Assembly (NCBI GenBank): GCA_005656395.1
Contig: SRSI01000069.1
Location: forward strand, 248,001-312,000
DNA length: 64,000 bases
Source: Strongyloides papillosus
Lineage: Eukaryota > Nematoda > Chromadorea > Rhabditida > Strongyloididae
Reading direction: 5' to 3'
The notes beneath the pieces are model-generated. The model made no database searches. It was not told the DNA's origin and was given only the letters and a program-made list of their open reading frames with translations. Every line of letters begins with the position of its first letter. Positions within the stretch are counted from its first letter, which is position 1. A program made the translations under genes and the position numbers. Shown piece after piece: positions 57,021-64,000 of the stretch.

Positions 57021-57266
57021 GTTAAAATTTATTAATTAAACTGGGGTATAGTCACTAAATTACAATAAACATAAAATCATATAATTATACAACCTACCTT
57101 CTAGACAAGCGACCTTTTTCTTAACTGAGTATTTTTATGACACTAGCTGTTTTTATATTAAATGGTCACTCTTTTCTAGAAGGTTCTGTCCTTTTCATGA
57201 CAGTTGATTGCTATTTTATCATATACGCGTTACTATGTTATAATAAAGATGTGTTATATGTTAACT
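57021..57266 (-). repeat. 5' LTR of gypsy element 2
   Basis: 246 bp, coding-strand start AGTTAACATATAACAC. About 300 bp of untranslated leader separate it from the gag ATG at 56722. The leader starts TTGCACGTGG; no conventional TGG-initial primer site directly at the LTR edge. Confidence 0.95.
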
Positions 57267-57271
57267 GAAAA

Positions 57272-58839
57272 TTCAATTTAAATTCAATTTTTAACCATCA
57301 AAAAATAATGCGTATTTTTTAAATTTACTGAAGAATTGTAACAAAATTTCTTCAGTGTAAAAATGTAAACCTGTGGGATTCTGGGGAGCCCTTGAGGCTC
57401 CCGGGCTTTGATGTTACAACACAAGACTTTATATAAGATTTTATTAAGCAAAGGTTACAATATAGTATATAGAAATAAGTAAATATATATTTAAAAGGTA
57501 TTCTCTTATATTCCTTAGTTTTTACTAATCTGATCTAAGACTGCTAAAATATTCTTTATAAGTTCCTTTTATAGTTCTTGAGGTAATGGGCGTGTTCTTA
57601 TTCTCATAGACTTACATACATTTCATCCGACACAGCTCATATGATTCACAAAAATAGATGCTTCTTTAATCGTTAGAAATATTGATTAAATAATCATTAT
57701 TTGAATAACCATAACCTTCTATCAATTTAATTTCAATACATTTTACTATGTGTATTTTATAGATATTTATTTACTTTACCAGAAAAATAATAGTGCATTT
57801 ATAATTATCTTACAAAAGTATTGTTATTAAAAAATATCAAAAATTTGATAAAATTTGCTGTTATTCCTTATGTTGGAAAATTTAACACAGTTATTAATAA
57901 ACAATGTTCATAATATTCTATGAATATATAGAAGATAAGCTGATATTTCATAATGAGGAATAACCATAAGAATATATTTTTATACAAAAAGTTGCTTTCA
58001 TTTAAAATTAAAGAATGTACCTAAATTGTGAAGATTTACAAATATGTCTAGAATCCAGATTTCTTTATGAAATATGTACAAGAATAATGATATGTATCTT
58101 GATAACAAAATAGTTATAATATAACATTGGTATCTAATAAATAAGCAAAATTATATGTGTGAATATTTCTAGGTTCTAATGCGAGTCACCCTGTATTTCT
58201 GTTTATTATATTGAACCATTTAAAATATGTTTCTTATTTTAAAATGACTTGCAAGAAAGAACGACAAATAAATTGCTTTTAACTTAAATTTTTCTATGAT
58301 ATTGATAAAACATATTGTTTAAATAGTAATTATTGTTAAAAAAATTATAAAAATATTTTCATGTAGAATTTGGTAATGTTTCTGATGGAGTCAACAAAGT
58401 TTTAGAGTCTTTTAAATGCGAAATAAATATTAAAGTTCTGCAAGCCGAATACTAATTGTTTCGAAAACCAAAAGTTGATCTTAAAAAAACAGAAGTGAAA
58501 TATGGATCTTAAATAAAGTACACAAAAACTTTTCACCAACTTGATCAAAATTATAAATTTAATTTTACTATGTAGTCAATGTTCTGGTGTTGAACGTTAG
58601 TATTTGATGCACTCACATTAAATTAATCCTTATAAGCTTCTATTTTATTGTTTTTTATGATTTTATGTTTTTGGATTTGAGTTGACTAAGCGCTTTTTTA
58701 TATAATATAATTGATTGTTTGCTCTTTTTTTAGTACAAGTCAATACTAGACAAAATCATTTAAATTTTACTTATTTAATAGAAATTTGATTTCAATAATA
58801 TTTATATTTTTTTATTCTCTAATAGAGATAATATCAATA
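57272..58839. other. AT-rich DNA with one GC-rich hairpin
   Basis: No gene seen. At 57384-57402 GGGAGCC-cttga-GGCTCCC is a perfect 7-bp stem with a 5-nt loop, within a GC-rich block (57372-57410) unlike its surroundings, followed by tttatataag. This could be the edge of an LTR or another mobile element, but I find no partner. Confidence 0.45.
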
Positions 58840-59330
58840 TTTACACACAAAAATGGGATCAACTTTGATAAAAACAAGTTAAAATGTTGTAAAATTGATT
58901 CACCTGTTGAAAAACCAAATATTATTCAAGTTTTAATAATATCATGCGAAAAACAGAAATGTTGTAAACAACACAAAATATTAATTTGTCGCATAAATTT
59001 TGCCGTTTTTTAAAAAAAATATACATGTTTGGCAATTTAAAGTAACGAAACTATTAATTAATCTTGATATTTTTTATGATCCAAAGAACATCTTAGAGTC
59101 TAACTTGTTTTTTAAAATATATTATAAAGTACGTTATTAGAAAGTTAATTTTGTGTAAATTTGTTAACATTTTAATGAAAATTATTATTCTAAGCATTTT
59201 ACTGACAAGAATGAGTTAAATTTTTATAATAATAATAATAAAAGCCGTGGTTATTTAACCACACAAAGTGTTAATAAATAAAAATTTTATTTTAGTGTTT
59301 ACTATTATTCTAAATTAGAATGCTCAAAAG
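58840..59330. repeat. Right copy of the dispersed repeat family
   Basis: Matches 50950-51480 in direct orientation and 51990-52270 in reverse orientation (shared: cttagagtctaacttgtttt, aaatatattataaagtacgt, ttttgtgtaaatttg). Includes a small perfect palindrome gtggttatttaaccac (59254-59269). Boundaries approximate. Confidence 0.6.
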
Positions 59331-59810
59331 TTATTTTTGCAATGAACAAAAATGGATATTATTTCTGTAATTTTCCATGAGTTTGATTTTATGTATAATA
59401 AACTCCACAAAATTTTAAATAATACTAAATCAAAAATAAGCAATATTCAACCCGTACTTTTATTGCTTTAAAAATCAATCTTCAATATTAAGAAGAAAGA
59501 ATGACATTAAGATTGCATATGAACTTTTTGAAAACAAATAAATGTCTCACTAATTAGATCTCATTTATGTTTTATTTTATTATTTAAATCACTTTATTAT
59601 ACCAAATATTTGTATTCATCATGCATTTAATTTGATAATTGAATGTTTATATTTTATTGTTTTGCTTAGTTCAAATGTTGTTACGGTACAGGTGATCACA
59701 AATATTATTTTAATAAAATTTTTGTAATCTGTAGTAAAAATAATATTAATATGTAATTGTAATAATATTTATTGTACTTTGCTTTAAATGTTTATTTTTT
59801 CAGTGTTTTT
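59331..59810. other. Upstream flank of TTR-like gene 3, shared with gene 1
   Basis: Several hundred bp (from about 59490) are homologous to the upstream flank of the gene at 23439-23919, for example gtctcactaattaga, tttaaatcacttt and tttttgtaat.tgta.taaaaataatat. Indicates that genes 1 and 3 duplicated with their regulatory DNA. Confidence 0.6.
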
Positions 59811-59872
59811 GTATGATAATTTTCAGTATTTAAGAGAGTTTTTTTACTATAGTATCATAATATTTTGTAATA
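59811..59872 (+). promoter_or_regulatory. Conserved core promoter of TTR-like gene 3
   Basis: TTTTCAGTATTTAAGAGAGT followed by CTATAGTATCATAATATTTT, then the ATG at 59873. TATTTAAG is the likely TATA box. Same module as in paralogues 1 and 2. Confidence 0.6.
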
Positions 59873-60296
59873 ATGTTTTTAAGAATACTGATAACACTTT
59901 TAATTATTCCAATATCTTCTAATGCTTACGGTTATGATTATCAAGAAAATTATGACGTAATTGTTGATGGAACGCCTCGCTTTATAGGTATGGAAGAAGG
60001 TGATTATTTTGGTGGTGGAGTAAACATAGAATGTAGTGATAATCGGTTTGTAGGCAATGGATATACATTAAAAGATGGTAATCAATACACTATTAGAACA
60101 CGTTCAAATGGTAATGATATACCAGGTAAGCAAAAACATAACAAAATAATTTATTTATTAAGGGGAATGTCAAATCGTATTTAATATCAAAGTTAAAAAA
60201 AGTCTTAAAAGTGTTTGTAAACATCAAACAAAAAAAAGTTATTATTTTAAGTGCCCTTTTAGTTTAAATATTTCACAAAAATTGGATTATAGTTAA
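59873..60296 (+). CDS. Transthyretin-like secreted protein, paralogue 3 (two exons)
   Basis: 128 aa from exons 59873-60125 and 60163-60296, with a 37-nt phase-1 intron (ttatttattaag acceptor). Reading through the intron instead would add a spurious tail ending at 60184. Signal peptide MFLRILITLLIIPISSNAYG, then VIVDGTPRF, a GGGVNIECSDN strand, YTIRTRSNGND, and exon 2 QIVFNIKVKKSLKSVC...YFKCPFSLNIS. Closest relative is paralogue 2 at 50414-50839 in opposite orientation. Expressed as an extracellular protein if the family call is right. Assignment to the TTR-like family is moderate. Confidence 0.7.
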
Positions 60297-60659
60297 ATTA
60301 AAAGGACAAATTATTGGAGAAAAAAAATTTTTTTATAATTTCTTTAGCCAATAATTGTTAGAATGAAAGGTGTGCAAAACCAAACATCAAGAATATAACA
60401 ATGTATCAAACATTTTAAGGGACAAGGACATAGTTTCATAATTAAAAAATGCATATATACATTCTAGCGTATTTACATATACATTTTTATTGTTACATAA
60501 TTTTGATACTTTGTTGTCACCTTTGTTGTTTTTTTTGTACCCCAAAATAAATTCTATTTTTAAAAACCAGATCGCATATTTTATTATATAAGACAGTACC
60601 TCTCTAATGAATCTAAAGGATTGCAAAATGACTAATTACAAAAATATAATGTTTTATAG
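60297..60659. repeat. Right arm of the inverted duplication, cut by the copia LTR
   Basis: Homologous in reverse orientation to about 50040-50413 (3' flanks of paralogues 2 and 3). The match continues up to the copia LTR at 60660, so the copia insertion postdates the duplication and truncates it within this window. Confidence 0.7.
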
Positions 60660-60805
60660 TGTTAGATATTAGTAATACAATAAGTTTATTGATGATAAAT
60701 ACAAATAAGTAGATAGATTAAACAATTACCATATTACATTTATATATATAATAACATAATCATAATAACAATCATTCTATATGTTTGACAAAGACAAACC
60801 TAACA
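60660..60805 (-). repeat. 3' LTR of a Ty1/copia element
   Basis: 146 bp with perfect TGTTAG...CTAACA ends. The coding strand has a polyadenylation signal (CATCAATAAAC). The pol stop codon lies 3 bp before it, overlapping a purine tract (GAAGGGGAAATGTGAAG). The left flank TATAG (60655-60659) should be repeated after the 5' LTR beyond the window. Confidence 0.88.
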
Positions 60806-60807
60806 CT

Positions 60808-63800
60808 TCACATTTCCCCTTCTGTTTCCTTAACATCATCATAACCAAATAATCTATGTAACTTATCAGTTGAAACTGATTTTGTGAGTCCATCTGCAAG
60901 TTGTTCACCAGTTTCGACATACTTAAAATTATTTCTCATTTCTTTAAGAAAACTTAGATTAATATTTGTATGACGCATTTTTGCATTTGATATTTCATTA
61001 TTTTTCATAATATTTATTGCTGGTATGTTATCAACAAATAGTACAGGTGAAATGGATAATTTGTTAAAGATTTGTTGAAATATCTTTTTAATCCACAGCA
61101 TTTGTTTTACAGCCTCGACAGCAGCTTTAATTTCAGCTTCTGAGGATGACAATGAAATTGTCGATTGCTTTTTCGTAGCCCAGTAAACTGGTGCACCATA
61201 AACCATGATTATTATACCAGTAGTACTATGTGCATCTTTTGAAGATGCATAACTTGCATCACAATATACTTCCAAAGGATGATGCTTCGATTTCTTAAAG
61301 TGTATAGATAAATCAGGGAATTTCATTAAATAACTTATAATATTCAATGCTATTGATAAATGACACTTCCTTGGTTTTTCCAGAACGCGTTGAAGATAAT
61401 TAACACTAAAAGTGATATCTGGCCGTGATAAATTAGAAATGTACGACAACTTTCCAACTATCTTTCTAAAATCAGAATGTTGTTTTTCATTTAAATAGTC
61501 TGACTCTACCACTTCCCCCTTTGGAATTATAATATTCTTTTTAGGTACCAAGCATAAACTACTATATTCTTCAATTAACTTCTTTATACGCATTTCTTGA
61601 TTGACAATTATTTCATTATTTTTAACAGCAAATTCAAGTCCGATGTATTCAGTATGTTCTATCATAGGACCATAGTCCTTTGCTTCAAATCGTGATAAAA
61701 TACGTTGTTTTAATTTCTCAATCACCGTATCATTTTGGGAAATTATCATGATATCATCAACATATAATAAAATAATTATTAGAGATGGATTATGTGTAAA
61801 CAGGACGCATGAATCAAATTCTGATATGATAAAATTTGCATCTAATGTTAAAAAATCTGTAAACGTTCTATACCAACAACGTGAACTTTGACGTAGTCCA
61901 TATATTGGTCTTAAAAGTTTGCATATTGAATTTTTATGCTGAGGATGAACGAGTTCAATTCCTTTTGGAACAGTCATATAAACAATTTCATTGTCTTCAA
62001 AGTTTCCTTGAAGAAAAGCATTTGTACAATCCATAGTGTGAACTTTCATACCTGTTTGCATACAAATAGAGAGTATTGCTTTTAGGATAGAAGGATGTAC
62101 AGTGGGTGAATATGTTTCACTTTGAGTTGGTTGTTGGCATCCACGAGCTGTCAATCTTGATTTCAGACGACCATCATTTTTAACATTGTAAACCCATTTA
62201 GATGTGATGATATTTTGCTTTCCAATATCATTTTTCTTTACATATGTCCAAGTGTTGTTTTTTATTAGGCTTTCTAGTTCTTGTTTCATTGATTCCTTCC
62301 ATTCAGGTAATTGCGAAGCCTCCAAATAACCACTAGGAGATGTAACAAAAAATGCTGATCCCTTTTTACGAGTTCTAGTAGCAATCGGTGATCCATTCAC
62401 AAATTTAGGATTTCTGACGTAATCGCTTTGTGTTTTAGATATGCTATTATCGTCGGATACACTAAATTCTTCAAATTTATGTGATAAATCCAAGATATCC
62501 TCCTTTAAGTCATCAGGTATTTCATTTATACTGCTATTTGTACTCGAATCTTCGGTAATGTTTTTATCATTTATCTCAGAAGTCATTATCTTACTGTCTT
62601 CACATACATTTTCACTCGTTATGCATTTTGAAGGATATGAGGACGGTATATTATCTAGGTCATCAATATCATTAATGTGTGCGGGAATCTTAGTTTCATG
62701 TAAAACTAACCTTTTATAAAACATTTTAGCATCTATATAATCATACTCTTCATAAAATTTTACATTTGAAGTAATTTTAATACAATTTGTAGCAACATCC
62801 ATAACTTTATATGAGTTTTTGGGTCCATATGCAAGAAAAACACCAATGTTACCCTTCATACCCATTTTTATGTCTTTATCCTTTTTGTATACAACCATAC
62901 ATCCAATACATCTTAGATGATCTATCGTAAATTTAAGACCAAGGAGTTTCATCGGCTCCATCATAGTTGCAGAGCTTCTTATTCTATTCTTAACATATGG
63001 AATTGAAGTACAAATTAAACTCCATGTGTTTTTAGGTAATCTGCGATTTATGATTATGGTAGACACATTCTCCTTCACATAACGATTATACCTTTCCACA
63101 CTTATCTGTTGTGGTGTACCTACGCATGACCACTCCTTCACAATTTCTTTTCTAGCAAAATAATTACTGGTTTCAATATTTTCAAATTCTGTACCATGGT
63201 CTGTTCGAACACGTTCAACAGACTTACCTACTAAACTCTCCCATAAAGATATAATTTGTTTGACAGCTTGTAAAGTGTTAGCTTTACTTTTCAATGGGAT
63301 TATTTGGGTGGCTTTTGAGTATTCATCAAGAGCTATACAATAGTATTCTTCTCCATCAAGGCCTCTTGGTGAAATTTTCCCTGCTAGGTCAAAATAAACA
63401 AGTTCCAGTGGTCTTGTAACAGCAGAATTATTTAGGGGATGAGGAGAACGAGGAATCTTAGCTAAAGAACATGCTACACACTTTTTAGACATGCGAAGAC
63501 CAGTATGATGTGCTAATTCTTTATCAGCTATATGCATAAGTCTTTCATGCCAAATCTCAGGAGAAACTTTATAAGCACTAAAAGCTTTATTTTCCAAAAC
63601 ATCAGTTACAATAATAATATTCTTATTTACTTGTTTTGTTCTTATAATTAAATTATTCTGACGAAAGCATATGTCTTCATTTTCTATAAACATTTTTGTA
63701 ATCTCCTTAAGCTTGACCATACTAATAAGGTTGGCAGCAAGGTCAGGGTGATAATACACGCTTCCTATAGAAATACCAGATATAGTTACTTGACCACTCC

Positions 63801-64000
63801 ATTTACATTCTATATATTGACCATTCGCTACCATAATAGAAACGGGTTTTATAGGCATCAAGTTTGACAACAGCTTAGGGTTTCTGCACAAGTGAACTGT
63901 TGCGCCTGAATCTAAAAACCACGCAGTATCAACATTATTTTCTTTAAAATTTACCCCTTTTGCACTAAGTGCCCATTCAACTTCATTATCTGAAGAAAGA
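60808..64000 (-). CDS. Copia gag-pol polyprotein, partial: protease, integrase, RT, RNase H
   Basis: Open across the whole 3.19 kb to the window edge, with no stop or frameshift. From the right: protease active site FLDSGATVHLC (about 63876-63915); the GAG-pre-integrase motif WHERLMH; integrase zinc Cys pair CVACS; D,D-35-E core with D in YFDLAGKI, D in RTDHGTEF and E in QQISVERYNR. RT has the copia start WVYNVKNDGRLKSRLTARGC, DCTNAFLQG and the catalytic YVDD (LLYVDDIMI). RNase H has CDASYAS, STTGIIIM and SSSEAEIKA. All key catalytic residues are present, so the visible part looks functional. An apparent start at 63891 is a TTG and not the real start. Confidence 0.95.
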   Translation of the reverse strand, partial: LSSDNEVEWALSAKGVNFKENNVDTAWFLDSGATVHLCRNPKLLSNLMPIKPVSIMVANGQYIECKWSGQVTISGISIGSVYYHPDLAANLISMVKLKEITKMFIENEDICFRQNNLIIRTKQVNKNIIIVTDVLENKAFSAYKVSPEIWHERLMHIADKELAHHTGLRMSKKCVACSLAKIPRSPHPLNNSAVTRPLELVYFDLAGKISPRGLDGEEYYCIALDEYSKATQIIPLKSKANTLQAVKQIISLWESLVGKSVERVRTDHGTEFENIETSNYFARKEIVKEWSCVGTPQQISVERYNRYVKENVSTIIINRRLPKNTWSLICTSIPYVKNRIRSSATMMEPMKLLGLKFTIDHLRCIGCMVVYKKDKDIKMGMKGNIGVFLAYGPKNSYKVMDVATNCIKITSNVKFYEEYDYIDAKMFYKRLVLHETKIPAHINDIDDLDNIPSSYPSKCITSENVCEDSKIMTSEINDKNITEDSSTNSSINEIPDDLKEDILDLSHKFEEFSVSDDNSISKTQSDYVRNPKFVNGSPIATRTRKKGSAFFVTSPSGYLEASQLPEWKESMKQELESLIKNNTWTYVKKNDIGKQNIITSKWVYNVKNDGRLKSRLTARGCQQPTQSETYSPTVHPSILKAILSICMQTGMKVHTMDCTNAFLQGNFEDNEIVYMTVPKGIELVHPQHKNSICKLLRPIYGLRQSSRCWYRTFTDFLTLDANFIISEFDSCVLFTHNPSLIIILLYVDDIMIISQNDTVIEKLKQRILSRFEAKDYGPMIEHTEYIGLEFAVKNNEIIVNQEMRIKKLIEEYSSLCLVPKKNIIIPKGEVVESDYLNEKQHSDFRKIVGKLSYISNLSRPDITFSVNYLQRVLEKPRKCHLSIALNIISYLMKFPDLSIHFKKSKHHPLEVYCDASYASSKDAHSTTGIIIMVYGAPVYWATKKQSTISLSSSEAEIKAAVEAVKQMLWIKKIFQQIFNKLSISPVLFVDNIPAINIMKNNEISNAKMRHTNINLSFLKEMRNNFKYVETGEQLADGLTKSVSTDKLHRLFGYDDVKETEGEM

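Larger units (their letters stand above)
52469..57266 (-). mobile_element. Ty3/gypsy LTR retrotransposon 2, 4.8 kb, near-intact and very young
   Basis: 246-bp LTRs at 52469-52714 and 57021-57266 differ at a single base, and an exact 5-bp duplication GAAAA flanks the element (52464-52468 and 57267-57271). LTR ends on the coding strand are AGTTAAC...TTTTAAC. A purine tract (CAGGAGGGAAG) abuts the 3' LTR. Internal order is gag, protease, RT, RNase H, integrase in one continuous frame broken by one TAA codon (53963-53965). Unrelated in sequence to gypsy 1 beyond the superfamily. It sits between the two arms of an inverted duplication. Confidence 0.95.
60660..64000 (-). mobile_element. Ty1/copia LTR retrotransposon (5' part outside window)
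   Basis: Contains the 3' LTR and a continuous open pol with copia domain order protease, integrase, RT, RNase H (integrase before RT distinguishes copia from gypsy). The 5' LTR, leader and gag lie to the right of 64000. Confidence 0.93.

Noticed and set aside
58786..59013. 75-codon ORF with several cysteines (KCCKIDSPVEKP...KCCKQHKIL)
   Set aside because: Overlaps the dispersed repeat block; its related copies at 50950 and 51990 do not keep the frame.
60126..60184. Read-through C-terminus of TTR-like gene 3 (KQKHNKIIYLL...)
   Set aside because: It is intron sequence: a GTAAGC donor and ttattaag acceptor give an exon 2 that matches the paralogue at 50414.
1..64000. CRISPR arrays, bacterial operons or plasmid features
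   Set aside because: Splice introns, animal protein families and LTR elements show nuclear eukaryotic DNA; tandem repeats present have no spacer architecture.

Overview
The window is nuclear DNA from a very AT-rich metazoan with compact genes, most likely a nematode. The closest fit is a Strongyloides-like (clade IV) genome. The reasons are: 13 introns that can be placed exactly are all 37-52 nt with GT..AG ends; there are transthyretin-like secreted proteins (a nematode family), an animal PHF10/SAYP-type chromatin protein, a VHL tumour-suppressor homologue and a 12-cysteine granulin; and intergenic DNA is extremely AT-rich. The species call is inference.

Layout. 0-8.8 kb is dense housekeeping DNA: the 3' exon of UFD2/UBE4 (U-box E4 ubiquitin ligase), a URB2/Npa2-like ribosome-biogenesis protein, VHL, two unrecognised proteins and phf-10. 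VHL and its neighbour start only 114 bp apart, back to back. 8.85-16.2 kb is a cluster of secreted or membrane proteins created partly by a tandem segmental duplication: PHF10-A1-B1' | PHF10'-A2-B2. In the copy the PHF10 3' end and the first B gene are broken pseudogenes, while A1, A2 and B2 are intact three-exon genes of an unrecognised cysteine-containing secreted family. A single-domain granulin and a type I membrane protein with a 12-nt repeat-encoded (SGSK)n tail follow.

16.9-18.5 kb holds three degenerate copies of a ~525-bp tandem repeat. 18.8-22.7 kb is a 3.87-kb Ty3/gypsy LTR element (120-bp LTRs, TSD TTTAG) with a truncated integrase. 23.4-39 kb is almost gene-free: one transthyretin-like gene at its left edge, a decayed gene, a Tigger-type MITE, a Merlin/ISXO2 transposase relic and a hAT-like MITE with 8-bp TSD. 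A two-exon nicotinamidase follows at 39.1 kb, then a 940-aa membrane protein with six ~95-aa modules (41.8-44.6 kb) bracketed by diverged direct repeats, a broken F-box-like gene and a 918-bp mariner-type element with very long, partly nested TIRs.

50-60.7 kb is an inverted duplication carrying two more transthyretin-like paralogues, split by a nearly pristine gypsy element (246-bp LTRs differing at 1 base, TSD GAAAA) whose single pol frame carries one TAA. A Ty1/copia element (146-bp 3' LTR, open gag-pol running off the window) truncates the right arm.

The three transthyretin-like genes share a ~55-bp upstream module and a phase-1 intron. Their second exons, as well as the first exons of phf-10, VHL and the secreted family, were found by reading splice sites directly. 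Together the window shows a housekeeping block abutting fast-evolving secreted-protein families that multiply by local duplication in a transposon-rich setting.
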